Source: Sphingomonadales bacterium (GTDB taxonomy: Bacteria; Pseudomonadota; Alphaproteobacteria; Sphingomonadales; Sphingomonadaceae). From it: DNA of 64,000 bases. The position numbers were made by a program, and so were the translations under genes. The stretch covers positions 124,001-188,000 of the forward strand of contig JAIXPC010000008.1 of assembly GCA_027486415.1 (NCBI GenBank), given 5' to 3'. A model generated the notes under the pieces. The model was given only the letters and a program-made list of their open reading frames with translations. It was not told where the DNA came from and did no database searches. Of the stretch, positions 37,340 through 48,842 are shown piece by piece (within the stretch, counting starts at the first letter, position 1; the number at the start of each line of letters is the position of its first letter).

Positions 37340-38113
37340 ATGACCTTCTTCTACCTGCTGCTCGCCCTCGGCCTTGCCGTTGGCCTGAACCACCCCGCAA
37401 GGCTGTGGCGCGTGCTGGCGCAGGTGGGTGCGGCGGCGGCGCTCGCCATGATGGCGTGGTCGATCTGGCTTGCCAATGGCGATGGCACGTTCGCGGCCCG
37501 GCCGGCCGATGATGTGCGCCCCCTCCTGCTCAACATAATGGCGGCGATTGCCGGCTTGGTGATCCTGCTGTTGCTGCTGCTGCTGCCGGCGCAGGTGGTG
37601 CGGCAGGTGGAGGCGGTGCCGGACTGGAACCAGCGCAACCGCTGGGGCCAGATTGCCCGCATCCTGCACTGGACGAGTGCGGTGCTGATGCTGGTGGCGC
37701 TGCCGATGGGGCTGTTTGTCGCCGTGTTGAAGCCATCGGTGGAGCGGGCCAGCTTTGCCGACGCACACGTGGGCATCGGCCTCGCACTGATCTTCCTGTT
37801 GTTGCTGCGCCTGTTCGCGCAGGGCGCTTCGCCCGGCCCGGCCAGCCCCAACGGCGCGGCGCGGCTGAACAAGCTGGCGCTCTATCTGGCACTGGCCTGC
37901 CTGCCGGTGTCGGGCCTGGCGCTGGCGGCGGCGAGCGAAACTCTGGTCATGGGCCTGTATCTGCCCGCCGGCGTGCCGCTGGTGCCGGCGCGCCTGTTGC
38001 ACCAGGCGCTTTCCGGCCTGTTCGCGTTGGCCTTTGCGGCCCATGCCGGCGCTGTGGTGTGGCATCATTTCGTGCTGCGCGATCGCCAGCTGGTGCGGCG
38101 GATGTTGCGCTAG
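37340..38113 (+). CDS. Cytochrome b561-type membrane protein
   Basis: A 257-residue polytopic protein. Two N-terminal helices (about residues 3-18 and 29-45) precede a third, then a cytochrome b561/CybB core. The core has His residues in [27 protein letters not shown] and [13 protein letters not shown] positioned to bind two haems. It probably shuttles electrons between the ubiquinone pool and a periplasmic acceptor. An in-frame ATG at 37280 would add 20 polar residues; neither start has a clear ribosome site. It lies 32 bases before uvrB. Confidence 0.78.
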   Translation: MTFFYLLLALGLAVGLNHPARLWRVLAQVGAAAALAMMAWSIWLANGDGTFAARPADDVRPLLLNIMAAIAGLVILLLLLLLPAQVVRQVEAVPDWNQRNRWGQIARILHWTSAVLMLVALPMGLFVAVLKPSVERASFADAHVGIGLALIFLLLLRLFAQGASPGPASPNGAARLNKLALYLALACLPVSGLALAAASETLVMGLYLPAGVPLVPARLLHQALSGLFALAFAAHAGAVVWHHFVLRDRQLVRRMLR

Positions 38114-38145
38114 AACAAAGCGCGCACGGGGGCCATAGTGGGCCC

Positions 38146-38562
38146 ATGGCCGTCCAGATTCGCACCAACCTTGCCGAAACCGAGCTGGCGCAATTCACGC
38201 CGCACCGGCCGGCGCGCCCGGAAAAGTCGGAAGGTGGCCGCGCCTTCGTGATGAAGACCGAATACACGCCATCTGGTGACCAGCCGGCGGCGATTGCGGA
38301 ACTGGTGGCGCAGGCCGAGGCCGGCGAGCGCGACCAGGTGCTGCTGGGGGTCACCGGTTCGGGCAAGACCTTCACCATGGCCAAGGTGATCGAGGCGGTG
38401 CAGCGCCCAGCGCTGATCCTCGCGCCCAACAAGATCTTGGCCGCGCAATTGTACGGGGAATTCAAGAGCTTCTTCCCCGACAACGCGGTCGAATATTTCG
38501 TGTCCTATTACGACTATTACCAGCCCGAAGCCTATGTGCCGCGGTCCGACTCCTATATCTAG
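38146..38562 (+). CDS. UvrB N-terminal fragment ending at the amber codon
   Basis: If the TAG is real, this 138-residue product contains the Walker A region and part of domain 1a plus the start of the beta-hairpin region ([14 protein letters not shown]). Alone it cannot hydrolyse ATP or bind UvrA and DNA. Reported so the two pieces of the interrupted gene are visible. Confidence 0.4.
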   Translation: MAVQIRTNLAETELAQFTPHRPARPEKSEGGRAFVMKTEYTPSGDQPAAIAELVAQAEAGERDQVLLGVTGSGKTFTMAKVIEAVQRPALILAPNKILAAQLYGEFKSFFPDNAVEYFVSYYDYYQPEAYVPRSDSYI

Positions 38563-38574
38563 AAGGAGTCGAGC

Positions 38575-40350
38575 GTGAACGAGGCCATCGACCGGATGCG
38601 CCATTCGGCCACCCGCGCGCTGCTGGAACGCGATGACGTGATCATCGTCGCGTCCGTCTCGTGCCTTTATGGCATCGGTTCGGTCGAGACCTATTCCGCG
38701 ATGACGTTCAGCCTGAAGAAGGGCGGGACAGCCGACCAGAAGGAGATCGTGCGGAAACTGGTGGCCATGCAGTACAAGCGCGGCGACCTGAGTTTCGCGC
38801 GCGGCAATTTCCGGGTGCGCGGCGACAGCCTGGAGATTTTCCCGTCCCACTATGAGGACAGTGCCTGGCGCATCAGTTTCTTTGGCGACGAAGTGGAGGC
38901 GATCAGCGAGTTTGATCCGCTGACCGGCGAGACGGTGGCCAAGCTGGATGCCATCAAGATCTACGCCAACAGCCATTATGTGACGCCAGGCCCGACGCTG
39001 AAGCAGGCATCGGAAGCCATCCGCCACGAGCTGAACGAGCGGTTGAAGGAGCTGAACGCCGAAGGCAAGTTGCTGGAAGCGCAGCGGCTGGAGCAGCGGA
39101 CGAATTTCGACCTGGAGATGATCGCGGCGACCGGCAGCTGCGCCGGGATCGAGAATTACAGCCGCTTCCTCACCGGTCGCCTGCCCGGTGAGCCGCCGCC
39201 GACCCTGTTTGAATATCTGCCCGAAAACGCCGTGCTGTTCATCGACGAAAGCCATGTGACGGTGCCGCAGATCGGCGCGATGGCCAAGGGCGACCATCGC
39301 CGCAAGGTGACGCTGGCCGAATATGGTTTCCGCCTGCCAAGCTGCATCGACAACCGGCCGCTGCGCTTTTCGGAATGGGATGCGATGCGGCCACAGACAT
39401 TGTTTGTTTCCGCCACGCCCGGCCCGTGGGAGATGGACCGCACCGGCGGCGTGTTCGTGGAGCAGGTCATCCGCCCGACCGGCCTCATTGACCCGCCGGT
39501 GCTGATCCGCCCGGTGGAAGACCAGGTGGAAGACCTGATCCAGGAAGCGAAGAAGACTGCCGCTGCCGGCTATCGCACGCTGGTAACGACGCTGACCAAG
39601 CGCATGGCAGAGGATCTGACCGAGTTCCTGCACGAGGCGGGCTTGCGCGTGCGTTACATGCACAGCGACGTGGAGACGCTGGAGCGCATCGAGCTGATCC
39701 GCGACCTGCGGCTGGGTGTCTATGACGTGCTCGTTGGCATCAACCTGCTGCGCGAAGGCCTCGACATTCCCGAGTGCGGCCTGGTGGCGATCCTGGATGC
39801 GGACAAGGAAGGATTTTTGCGATCGGAAACGTCGCTGATCCAGACCATCGGCCGCGCCGCGCGCAACGTCGAAGGCCGGGTGATCCTCTATGCCGATCGC
39901 ATCACCGGCAGCATGGAACGCGCGATGGCGGAGACCGACCGCCGCCGCGCCAAGCAGCAGGAATACAACGAACTTCACGGCATCACGCCCACCACCATCA
40001 AGCGCAACATCGGCGACGTGCTGGCCGACGTGTCGATGAAGGACGGGCTGGTGGTCGACACCGGTGATGACGAGACGCAGCACCTCGTCGGCCACAATCT
40101 CAAGGCCTATATCGCCGAGTTGGAAGAGCAGATGAAGAAGGCCGCGGCCGATCTGGAGTTCGAGACGGCGGCTGCCATCCGTGACCAGATCCGCCGGCTG
40201 GAAATGGACGAACTGGGCGTGCCGGTGGACGAACGCACCGCCCCGGTGAAGGGCCGCGCGACAGGCGGCGTGGCCGGAACGCGCACCACGCGCTTTTCCA
40301 AGATGCAGAAGAAGGGCTTCAGCGGCAAACGGCGCGGCGCGGGCCGCTGA
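38575..40350 (+). CDS. UvrB downstream fragment with its own possible start
   Basis: A 591-residue frame from GTG 38575 in register with uvrB, covering the rest of the hairpin region, domains 1b, 2 and 3 and the UVR C-terminus. AAGGAG (38563-38568) stands 6 bases before the GTG, giving a good ribosome-binding layout for reinitiation. The same bases encode the family-conserved KE residues, so the resemblance may be a by-product of coding. Walker A would be absent from this piece. Confidence 0.4.
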   Translation: MNEAIDRMRHSATRALLERDDVIIVASVSCLYGIGSVETYSAMTFSLKKGGTADQKEIVRKLVAMQYKRGDLSFARGNFRVRGDSLEIFPSHYEDSAWRISFFGDEVEAISEFDPLTGETVAKLDAIKIYANSHYVTPGPTLKQASEAIRHELNERLKELNAEGKLLEAQRLEQRTNFDLEMIAATGSCAGIENYSRFLTGRLPGEPPPTLFEYLPENAVLFIDESHVTVPQIGAMAKGDHRRKVTLAEYGFRLPSCIDNRPLRFSEWDAMRPQTLFVSATPGPWEMDRTGGVFVEQVIRPTGLIDPPVLIRPVEDQVEDLIQEAKKTAAAGYRTLVTTLTKRMAEDLTEFLHEAGLRVRYMHSDVETLERIELIRDLRLGVYDVLVGINLLREGLDIPECGLVAILDADKEGFLRSETSLIQTIGRAARNVEGRVILYADRITGSMERAMAETDRRRAKQQEYNELHGITPTTIKRNIGDVLADVSMKDGLVVDTGDDETQHLVGHNLKAYIAELEEQMKKAAADLEFETAAAIRDQIRRLEMDELGVPVDERTAPVKGRATGGVAGTRTTRFSKMQKKGFSGKRRGAGR

Positions 40351-41166
40351 TCAGAAGCGCGCCGAGATGCCCGTATAGAGTTGCAGATCGGGCGTGTTGC
40401 GGTTGAGGCCGACATTGGCGCCGATATCGAATTGCAGCACCGGGTTCGCCAGCCAGGCCAGCGAGACATCATAGCTGTATTGGCGCACCGGGCCGGCCGG
40501 ATCGAAATTCTGGCTGGTCCACACTTCGTTGTAGAGCGTGAAGGCACCGAACTGGCGCGCGATGTTGACAAGGCCGGTCAGGCCGGCGTGGTGACCGCGG
40601 CCATCGGCATCGGCCAGGATATCGAGCTGCGGGCCGAGCGTGATCGTCCAGCCGCCGGGAGCCGAAAGGTTGATCGGCACCGCAATGCCGCCCTCCATGC
40701 GGCGATTGCCGATGGCCGCAGACGCAGTCGGCAATTTGACAAAGGGCAGCAGCGCGAGCTGGAAGGCCCCGGCAGGCGCGGTCAGCCGCTGCTTCAGGCG
40801 CAAGGTGACATCGCCAACGCTGGTGGCCGTCTGGCTGATGCCGGCGGCCGTGCGCGTGCGACTGCTGGCCAGCGGTGCCCAGTTGATCTGGATATCGGTG
40901 GCTTCGCCCAGCCCGTATTTCAGCGTGGGATTGGTGAACAGCAGCACATCGGTGCGGCCACCGTCCCGCCGGGTTGACGCCCAGTTGAAGACATCCATCT
41001 CGACCTGGAAGAAGCCCTTGGGCACCGTGCAGGCAAAATTGGATTTGGTCGGCCGATCGGTGCAGATCGGTGCATCGCTGGACGACGCCGTCGGCACGGT
41101 CTGCGCCGCGACCGGCATGGTGACCGGGATGCCGATCAGCAGCGACGTCAGGATGGCCCAGCGCAT
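40351..41166 (-). CDS. Outer-membrane transporter-like protein (phenol meta-pathway MetA family)
   Basis: A 271-residue secreted protein with a signal peptide ending near VAAQT. It starts the mature part with CTDRPTKSNFACTVPKGFFQVE. Alternating strands (YTGISARF with the aromatic final residue typical of outer-membrane beta-barrels) indicate a barrel. It resembles the putative MetA-pathway phenol degradation transporters, which are often over-annotated. The ligand is unknown. The start at 41166 gives the signal peptide. It is convergent with uvrB. Confidence 0.7.
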   Translation of the reverse strand: MRWAILTSLLIGIPVTMPVAAQTVPTASSSDAPICTDRPTKSNFACTVPKGFFQVEMDVFNWASTRRDGGRTDVLLFTNPTLKYGLGEATDIQINWAPLASSRTRTAAGISQTATSVGDVTLRLKQRLTAPAGAFQLALLPFVKLPTASAAIGNRRMEGGIAVPINLSAPGGWTITLGPQLDILADADGRGHHAGLTGLVNIARQFGAFTLYNEVWTSQNFDPAGPVRQYSYDVSLAWLANPVLQFDIGANVGLNRNTPDLQLYTGISARF

Positions 41167-41230
41167 GGCGCCGCCCTGCACCACTTCGACCGGCCATGCA
41201 AACGGCCCAGCAGCTTTTTTCCGGCGCTGA

Positions 41231-41602
41231 TCAAAAGCGGAAGCGGCGGCCACGGCCCGGCCAGGGTTCGCAGGCAACGCCATCGCCATCCTCGTCAAGT
41301 TCCGGGCGATAGGATGGCTCGAACGACTGGATACTGCCATAACCGGCCAGACGCGCTTCGTTGCAGCTGGTGAAGTGCCGATACGGTCGGCCGGTGGCGC
41401 TGCTGGCGGCCTCAACCTCGGGCGCTGGCTCGGACGGCCGCATCGCCCATTTGGCGCGAAACACGAGTTCGTCGCGCTGCCAGTCCTTCAAGGAAAGCCA
41501 CCAGCCGCCCGCACCGCCAATCATCAGGCCGACGCCAATCAGCAGCACCATTGGCAGATGCGGATATTTGACTTTTGCTCTCCAGACGAGACGTCGCAGC
41601 AT
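41231..41602 (-). CDS. Membrane-anchored excalibur-domain protein
   Basis: A 123-residue protein with an N-terminal hydrophobic anchor (about residues 17-37) and a C-terminal excalibur calcium-binding motif: HFTSCNEARLAGYGSI, then DEDGDGVACEPW. The excalibur motif resembles an EF-hand loop (DxDGDGVACE). The domain probably lies in the periplasm. Function unknown; such domains are often attached to secreted nucleases but none is present here. Confidence 0.8.
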   Translation of the reverse strand: MLRRLVWRAKVKYPHLPMVLLIGVGLMIGGAGGWWLSLKDWQRDELVFRAKWAMRPSEPAPEVEAASSATGRPYRHFTSCNEARLAGYGSIQSFEPSYRPELDEDGDGVACEPWPGRGRRFRF

Positions 41603-41636
41603 CCGACAATAATGCGGGAGCCGACTTAAAGGACAA

Positions 41637-41945
41637 TTAAATCAAACACCCGACCCCGGCGCGCAGGAATTCGGCGACAAGGCCGGGATCCTTCTCGTCG
41701 GTCAGCTTGTCGGCAATCTGGCGGATCGACATACGCTGCAAGCGTTCGGCGCGGATGCTGGTGATCTCCTGCAGCCGGCGCAACTGGCCCAGCGACAGCC
41801 GTTCGCCCAAACGGTTGCCCATGCACTGGGCCTGACGCGGCGGCACGCCCAGTTCCGACAGGTTGCGGGTGATGCGCTGCGACGGGGTGGCGCAGGCCGA
41901 AAGGGCCAGCGGCAGGGCGATCAGGGCGGGGAGGAAACGGCGCAT
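41637..41945 (-). CDS. Small hypothetical lipoprotein
   Basis: A 102-residue protein with a lipoprotein signal: MRRFLPALIALPLALSAC, lipobox Cys18. The mature part has a basic helical region (RLSLGQLRRLQEITSIRAERL) and two further Cys residues. No family recognised. The start at 41945 is the one giving the signal. It is divergent from crtZ, with about 80 bases between containing the inverted repeat GGGGTG/CACCCC. Confidence 0.7.
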   Translation of the reverse strand: MRRFLPALIALPLALSACATPSQRITRNLSELGVPPRQAQCMGNRLGERLSLGQLRRLQEITSIRAERLQRMSIRQIADKLTDEKDPGLVAEFLRAGVGCLI

Positions 41946-42026
41946 GCGTCTGGCGGCTCCGGTTGAGGGGGGGTGCGGCAACACCCCTAGTGATTAGGCA
42001 GAATTGTCTGGCTATAGCATGAACCC

Positions 42027-42620
42027 ATGTTGGAAACGCTTGGCAATCTGTCCACCCGCTACCCCGTGCTCGCCGATGTGAACTGGTGGCAGGGCATCAT
42101 GATTGCCTTGATCGTGGTCGCGATCATGGAAGTGGTGGCCATCGTCTCCCACAAGTACGTGATGCACGGTTTCCTGTGGAGCCTGCACAAGTCGCACCAC
42201 GAGCCGCGCACCGGGCGTTTTGAAAGGAACGACTGGTTTGGCGTGGCCGGGGCCATCCCGTCGATGATCCTGTTGATGATCGGCACGCATTATGGCCTGC
42301 ACATGATCACCGCGATCGGCGCCGGCATCACCATGTATGGCGCCATCTATTTCTTCCTGCACGACATTCTGGTCCATCGCCGCGTGAAGCATTCGTGGAA
42401 CCCGCAATGGGGCTACATGAAGCGCGTGGTGCAGGCGCACCGGCTGCATCACGTGGTGGAAACCAAGGAAGGCACGGTGAGCTTCGGCTTCATCTGGGCG
42501 CCGCCGATCCGCAAGCTGAAGGCGCAGCTGGAGGCGGATGGGCGCGGCCGGATTCGCGCTTCGGCCAAGATGAAGGCCGAAATGGGGATGATCGACAACG
42601 CCGAGCACTGGGCGCGGTAA
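42027..42620 (+). CDS. crtZ: Beta-carotene hydroxylase (fatty-acid hydroxylase superfamily)
   Basis: A 197-residue membrane di-iron hydroxylase. Its His clusters are HKYVMH, HKSHH, HDILVHRR and HRLHH, which place it in the CrtZ family, with about four hydrophobic segments between them. It would hydroxylate the 3 and 3' positions of beta-carotene to give zeaxanthin. It is convergent with crtB (16 bases between) in a carotenoid cluster that includes crtB, crtI and crtY. Confidence 0.93.
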   Translation: MLETLGNLSTRYPVLADVNWWQGIMIALIVVAIMEVVAIVSHKYVMHGFLWSLHKSHHEPRTGRFERNDWFGVAGAIPSMILLMIGTHYGLHMITAIGAGITMYGAIYFFLHDILVHRRVKHSWNPQWGYMKRVVQAHRLHHVVETKEGTVSFGFIWAPPIRKLKAQLEADGRGRIRASAKMKAEMGMIDNAEHWAR

Positions 42621-42636
42621 GGACGCCCCTGCGCGA

Positions 42637-43569
42637 TCAGTCCGGCATCGTCCACAGGCCCTCGCGGGGCGGGCCCGGCATCGGCCAGCGCTGCTTCCTC
42701 ACCATCGCATCACCGAGCGCCAGCGCCACGGCGCGGGCCTTTTCGCCCCTTGTGGTGGACACGCGGTTTTCCAGCCCGGCCTCCTCCAGCCCACGCACCT
42801 TGCGGCCGATGCCGCCATAGATGCGGGCGGCGGCCAGCACGGCCCAGGCAGCACGATTGCCCAGCGCCGACGTGCCAAAGCGCGCCGATTCCTCATATTC
42901 CTCGGCCTTGAACACCAGCCGGGCGACCAGGCGGGAGAGCTGCCGGCGGTTCTTGGCAAAGGCGAAGCTGTCCGGCTCCAGCCGCACGCTGGCCAGCCAG
43001 TCATCGGGGATGTAGCGGCGGCCGTTCATGGCGTCTTCCACCACGTCGCGCGCGATGTTGTTCAACTGGAAGCTCATGCCCAGATCGCAGGCGCGATCCA
43101 GCACCGGGCGGTTGTCGGGGCTGACCCCCATGACGATCGCCATCATCACGCCCACGCAGCCGGCGACGTGGTAGCAATAGGTCAGCGTGTCATCGAAGGT
43201 GAGGAACGGCCGCGCTTCCATGTCGATGCGAAAGCCGTGGATCAGGTCACGCGGGTAGCGCGCCGGCATGCCGGTCTGCTGCACCACCAGCGCCAGCGCC
43301 TCGTAAGGCGTGCCCGGCGTCGGATTGCCCGACAGCGCGCGTTCGGTTTCCCAGTGCACTTCGGCAAGACGCTCGGCCGGCGGGCGGCGATCATTGTTGC
43401 GCCCTTCCCCCAGCACCTGGCCGTCGATCACGTCGTCGGTATGGCGGCACCAGGCATAGAGCAGCATGGCGCGATCGCGCGTGGGCGCGTCGAACAGGCG
43501 GCTGGCCAGTGCGAAGCTTTTGGAACCGCGCGCAATGGCGTCGCGGGCATTGGCAAGAACATCGGACAC
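42637..43569 (-). CDS. crtB: Phytoene synthase
   Basis: A 310-residue squalene/phytoene synthase with both Asp-rich motifs: DDVID in YAWCRHTDDVIDGQ and the second in NIARDVVEDAMNGRRYIP. It condenses two GGPP into 15-cis-phytoene. I prefer the GTG start at 43569, which follows AGGAAG by 6 bases and gives the usual SDVLANARDAI N-terminus. An ATG at 43605 would add 12 residues. It follows crtI by about 70 bases on the same strand. Confidence 0.93.
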   Translation of the reverse strand: MSDVLANARDAIARGSKSFALASRLFDAPTRDRAMLLYAWCRHTDDVIDGQVLGEGRNNDRRPPAERLAEVHWETERALSGNPTPGTPYEALALVVQQTGMPARYPRDLIHGFRIDMEARPFLTFDDTLTYCYHVAGCVGVMMAIVMGVSPDNRPVLDRACDLGMSFQLNNIARDVVEDAMNGRRYIPDDWLASVRLEPDSFAFAKNRRQLSRLVARLVFKAEEYEESARFGTSALGNRAAWAVLAAARIYGGIGRKVRGLEEAGLENRVSTTRGEKARAVALALGDAMVRKQRWPMPGPPREGLWTMPD

Positions 43570-43641
43570 GGATGGCTTCCTGCCCGCATGGCGGGCGGGG
43601 CGCAAGCGGGGTGAATGGCGAACCCACTCACCCCATGCACA

Positions 43642-45134
<1,493 letters not shown>

Positions 45135-45138
<4 letters not shown>

Positions 45139-46301
45139 TTCATTCCCAATCCGTATTTCACCAATGTGCCCAGCGCCCGCAGCGGCGGGATGGGCGGCCG
45201 GCCCGAGAAGACCTGCGGCCAATCGGTCCAGCGATTGTCGGCGGCATAGAGCCGACCGACGAGATCGTCGGGGTGTTCGTAGAAGCGTTCCAGGATGGTC
45301 CGCCTTTCTTCGTCGTGCGCGGCCAGAAACAGCATCCTGTTGAGAATGCGATACATGCCCCGGCTGTTCCAGACACGCTCCGCATGGTCGCGGCAAGCGC
45401 GGTGGATGGTCGCGGCGTCGAACGAGGGCAGGCTGGCCACCATGTCGGCCATGCGCACGGCATCGGGGAAGCTGTAACCGGTGACAGGGTGGAACAGGCC
45501 AGCAGCCAGCCCGACGCGCGCCACGCCGGGCGTGCCTTCATCAAGGAAGGCGCGGATATTGCCGCCGATGGCCAGCGGCAGGATACCGGCCTCTTCCCGC
45601 GTCACCTTCGTGATCTGCCAGCCCTGCGCGACGGCATAATCGGCGATGTGGCGGCGCAGCAGATCGGGCGACAGGTCGCGACCGTCGGAGAAATAGGTGT
45701 CCTCGATCAGCACGTGGCGCGGGCCGAAGGGCAGCGTGTAGACGAAGCGATAGCCATCGGCCTGCGGCACCGTCGCGTCCATGATGATCGGGCCGGCCAG
45801 GCCGTGCGGTTCGGCCAGCTCCACCTCTTGCCCGAGGAATTTCTGCCACCTGAGATCGAGATTGCTGGTCTTGCTCTGGCCGCGGCCATCGATGACGCCG
45901 CTGCAGGTAAGCACGCGCTGATCGGCGAGCGTCACGCTGGTCGGGCTGATGGCGACGACCGGCACGCCGGTGATGACGCGCTCAGGCGGCAGGGCCTTGG
46001 CGATTTCCTCCGCCAGCTTATCGGAATTGCTGCTGCCATAACCCACGTTCAGCGTGCGGGCGTGGCGCGGAAAGCGGACCGAATAACAATCCCAGCGGTG
46101 GGCGAACAGCGGTTGGGTCCAGCGCCGCTGTTCCGCGTTGATGTCCAGACCAAACGACGACCAGGTGTGATCGCCGCCGACGCGCGGGCCGGCTTCGACA
46201 ATGGCAACACGCACGTCGGGGCGCGTCTGCGCCAGCCGCAGCGCGATCAGCCCGTTGGCAAGGCCACCCCCGGCCAGCACGAGATCGAAATCGGTGTTCA
46301 C
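45135..46301 (-). CDS. crtY: Lycopene beta-cyclase
   Basis: A 388-residue lycopene cyclase with the N-terminal dinucleotide fold DLVLAGGGLANGLIALRL, DHTWS, GVIDGRG and YSFPDAVRMAD near the C-terminus. It closes the beta-ionone rings of lycopene to beta-carotene. With crtZ, crtB and crtI the cluster yields a zeaxanthin-type xanthophyll. It is the first gene of the crtYIB transcript, divergent from the P450 gene. Confidence 0.93.
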
Positions 46302-46383
46302 TGGCCTGCTGTTAGCGGGCGGTGGGCCGGGGGGAAAGGGGATTGAATGTCGCCCTGCCCCAGCCGTGGCGCGCGTGTCGCAT

Positions 46384-46412
46384 TTGCACGGTCTGGCGAT
46401 TATGCGTATCCA
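46384..46412 (+). promoter_or_regulatory. Candidate promoter of the P450-hydrolase pair
   Basis: TTGCAC (46384-46389), 17 bases, TATCCA (46407-46412) about 44 bases before the P450 ATG. The -10 is weak. It lies in the 154-base crtY/P450 divergent gap, where I saw no TGT-N12-ACA site. Confidence 0.3.
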
Positions 46413-46455
46413 AACTCCGCATCAAATCCGCCGCATCCAATCGAGGTCTGCGCCC

Positions 46456-47841
46456 ATGAATGCCCCGACATCCAACAGCGAGTTCATCCCCGCCGATCTG
46501 CCGGAGCCGTCCTACCAGGAACTGAAGCATATTCCCGGCATGGAGCCGGCGCGCATCCCGATGCTGCGCACGATCAATTTCCTGCGCAACCCGCTGGGCC
46601 GCAGCAAGGCGGTGTTCGAACAATACGGCCGCATCGTGCGGCGGCAGGATTTCGGCGGCTGGGGCGTGTCGATGATCGGCCCGGAAGCCAACGAGATGGT
46701 GTTGTTCAACAAGGACAAGATCTTTTCGAGCGAACTGGGCTGGAACCCGGTGCTGGAACTGCTGTTCCCTCGCGGCCTGATGCTGATGGACTTCGAAGAG
46801 CATCGCATCCACCGCAAGACGCTGAGCGTCGCGTTCAAGACCGAACCGATGCAGCATTATTTCACCCAGCTGGACGAAGGCATCGCCCGCGGGCTGGCGC
46901 GTTGGCCGCGCGGCAAGTCGTTGAAATTCTATCCCAGCATCAAGGCGCTCACCCTTGATCTGGCCGCCACCAGCTTTCTGGGCGTGCCGTGGGGCGGTGA
47001 GGCCGACAAGATCAACAAGGCGTTCTGCGACATGGTGGCGGCCTCGGTGGGCGTGATCCGCAAGCCCCTGCCCTTCACAGCGATGAAGCGCGGCGTCGAG
47101 GGCCGGGCGTTCATGAGCCAGTATTTCGCCGGTGAAATCCCCAAGCGGCGCGGCGTCACTGCCAACGACATCTTCACCCAGGTCTGCAACGCACGCGACG
47201 AGAATGACCAGCTGCTGGGTGCGCAGGACATCATCGATCACATGAACTTCCTGATGATGGCGGCGCACGACACCACCACGTCATCGATCACCTCGATCGT
47301 CTGGTGCCTGGCCAAGTGGCCGGAATGGCAAGCGAAACTGCGCGAGGAGATCAAGGGCATCCGGACGCGCCACGGCAAGCTGACCTACCAGACGCTGGGC
47401 GAGATGGAGCTGATGGACATGGTGTTCAAGGAAGCCCTGCGGCTGATCCCGCCGGTGCCGTCCATGCCGCGCCGGGCGGTGAAGAGCTTCACCTTCCAGA
47501 ACCATGTCGTGCCGGCCGGCGCGCACGTCGGCATCAACCAGATGATCAGCCACCGCATGGAAGAATATTGGCCGAACCCCGAACATTTCGACCCGATGCG
47601 CTTCACGCCGGAAAACAGCCGGGGCCGCCACAAATATGCCTGGGTGCCGTTCGGCGGCGGCGCCCACATGTGCCTTGGCCAGCATTTCGCCTACATGCAG
47701 GTGAAGATGTTCTTCTTCGCGCTGCTGGAAAGCCATCGCATCGTGGCGGAAAAGCCGCTGGGTGACGTGGAAAGCGATTTCCGCATGTTCCCGATCCCGA
47801 AGCCCAAGGACGGCCTGCCCGTCCGCATTGAGGCGATCTGA
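46456..47841 (+). CDS. Cytochrome P450
   Basis: A 461-residue P450. The heme ligand is Cys406 in FGGGAHMCLGQ, the I-helix has AAHDTTTSS, and the K-helix has EALRL. It is a soluble bacterial-type enzyme without a membrane anchor. It starts with ATG at 46456; the frame is open upstream through the divergent gap, but that part is antisense to crtY. It is divergent from crtY and overlaps the following hydrolase stop/start (TGATG). Carotenoid or retinoid oxidation is suggested by the location only; a terpene or fatty-acid substrate is equally possible. Confidence 0.92.
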   Translation: MNAPTSNSEFIPADLPEPSYQELKHIPGMEPARIPMLRTINFLRNPLGRSKAVFEQYGRIVRRQDFGGWGVSMIGPEANEMVLFNKDKIFSSELGWNPVLELLFPRGLMLMDFEEHRIHRKTLSVAFKTEPMQHYFTQLDEGIARGLARWPRGKSLKFYPSIKALTLDLAATSFLGVPWGGEADKINKAFCDMVAASVGVIRKPLPFTAMKRGVEGRAFMSQYFAGEIPKRRGVTANDIFTQVCNARDENDQLLGAQDIIDHMNFLMMAAHDTTTSSITSIVWCLAKWPEWQAKLREEIKGIRTRHGKLTYQTLGEMELMDMVFKEALRLIPPVPSMPRRAVKSFTFQNHVVPAGAHVGINQMISHRMEEYWPNPEHFDPMRFTPENSRGRHKYAWVPFGGGAHMCLGQHFAYMQVKMFFFALLESHRIVAEKPLGDVESDFRMFPIPKPKDGLPVRIEAI

Positions 47842-48842
47842 TGGCCGCGAAGAAGCGCAATTTCTGGCGCGGGTTGGGGTACGGACTGGCGGTTGTCGTC
47901 GGCCTGATCGCGGTTTTGTGGGCGGTGTTCGCCACGCCCGACATTCCGGTCGCCACGCTGAAGGCCAAATATACCAATGACGCCAGCCAGTTCGTCGAAC
48001 TGTCGCCCGGCACGGTGATCCATGTGCGCGACGAAGGCCCGCGCGACGGCTTTCCGATCGTGCTGGTCCACGGCAGCAACGCCTCGCTCCACACCTGGGA
48101 GCCGTGGGTGCAGCGGCTGACGGCCAAGGGCTATCGCGTCGTCACGCTCGACCTGCCGGCGCATGGCCTGTCGGGGCCGACGCCGCAGGGCCTCTATACC
48201 AATGCGGCCTATGTCGGGATTGTCGAACAGCTGGTTGATCGGCTCCAGCTCCAGCGGTTCGTGCTCGGCGGCAATTCGATGGGGGGCGGCGTGTCGTGGC
48301 GCTATGCCGTCGCGCATCCGGACCGGCTGGCGGGCCTGATCCTCGTCGATGCCAGCGGCAAGCCGATGCCGAAGGGCTCCTCGCCGCCACTGGGTTTCCG
48401 GCTGGCGCGCGTTCCGATCGCGCGCGACATCCTCGCCACCGTCACGCCGCGCGGGCTGATCGACACCAGCTTCAAGCAATCGGTTTCCAACCAGGCCATC
48501 GCGACGCCGGCAATGATCGACCGTTACTGGGAGCTTCTGCTCTATCCCGGCAACCGCCGCGCCACGGTGCAGCGGTTCGGCCAGTACCAGGGTGACGACG
48601 GTGCCGCCGCGAAGCTGAAGGGCCTCACAGTGCCGACGCTGATCCTGTGGGGGCGTGAAGACAAGCTGATCCCGGTCGAGGTCGCGGAATGGTTCAATAG
48701 CCAGATCCCCGGCAGCCGCGTCACCATCCTCGACAACATCGGCCATATCCCGATGGAGGAAGCCCCCGACCGCAGCCTGGCTCCGGTTCTTGAGCTTCTG
48801 TCCCGCGTCAGCGCAGCTGAAACGCCGTCGCAAAGCGTCTGA
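47841..48842 (+). CDS. Alpha/beta hydrolase with membrane anchor
   Basis: A 333-residue alpha/beta hydrolase. An N-terminal helix (about residues 8-32) anchors it, and HGSNASLHTWEPW forms the oxyanion region. The nucleophile Ser lies in GGNSMGGG, the Asp in WGREDKLIP and the His in NIGHIPMEE. It starts one base before the P450 stop, so the two are translationally coupled and probably act on the same pathway. The substrate is unknown. The 3' end overlaps the convergent regulator gene by 35 bases. Confidence 0.88.
   Translation: MAAKKRNFWRGLGYGLAVVVGLIAVLWAVFATPDIPVATLKAKYTNDASQFVELSPGTVIHVRDEGPRDGFPIVLVHGSNASLHTWEPWVQRLTAKGYRVVTLDLPAHGLSGPTPQGLYTNAAYVGIVEQLVDRLQLQRFVLGGNSMGGGVSWRYAVAHPDRLAGLILVDASGKPMPKGSSPPLGFRLARVPIARDILATVTPRGLIDTSFKQSVSNQAIATPAMIDRYWELLLYPGNRRATVQRFGQYQGDDGAAAKLKGLTVPTLILWGREDKLIPVEVAEWFNSQIPGSRVTILDNIGHIPMEEAPDRSLAPVLELLSRVSAAETPSQSV

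Larger units (their letters stand above)
38146..40350 (+). pseudogene. uvrB: uvrB, excinuclease ABC subunit B, interrupted by an in-frame TAG
   Basis: Read through, this encodes a 735-codon UvrB. Walker [10 protein letters not shown] is at residues 68-76, [15 protein letters not shown] follows, then Walker [10 protein letters not shown], the helicase motifs ([29 protein letters not shown]) and a C-terminal UVR motif. At 38560-38562 TAG stands where the family has a Glu codon (SYIEK in place of SYI-stop-K), a single-base change from GAG. No frameshift is present. It may be a true mutation, a sequencing error, a readthrough codon, or a functional split (see the fragments below). UvrB is central to nucleotide excision repair, so loss would be striking. 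Confidence 0.85.
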
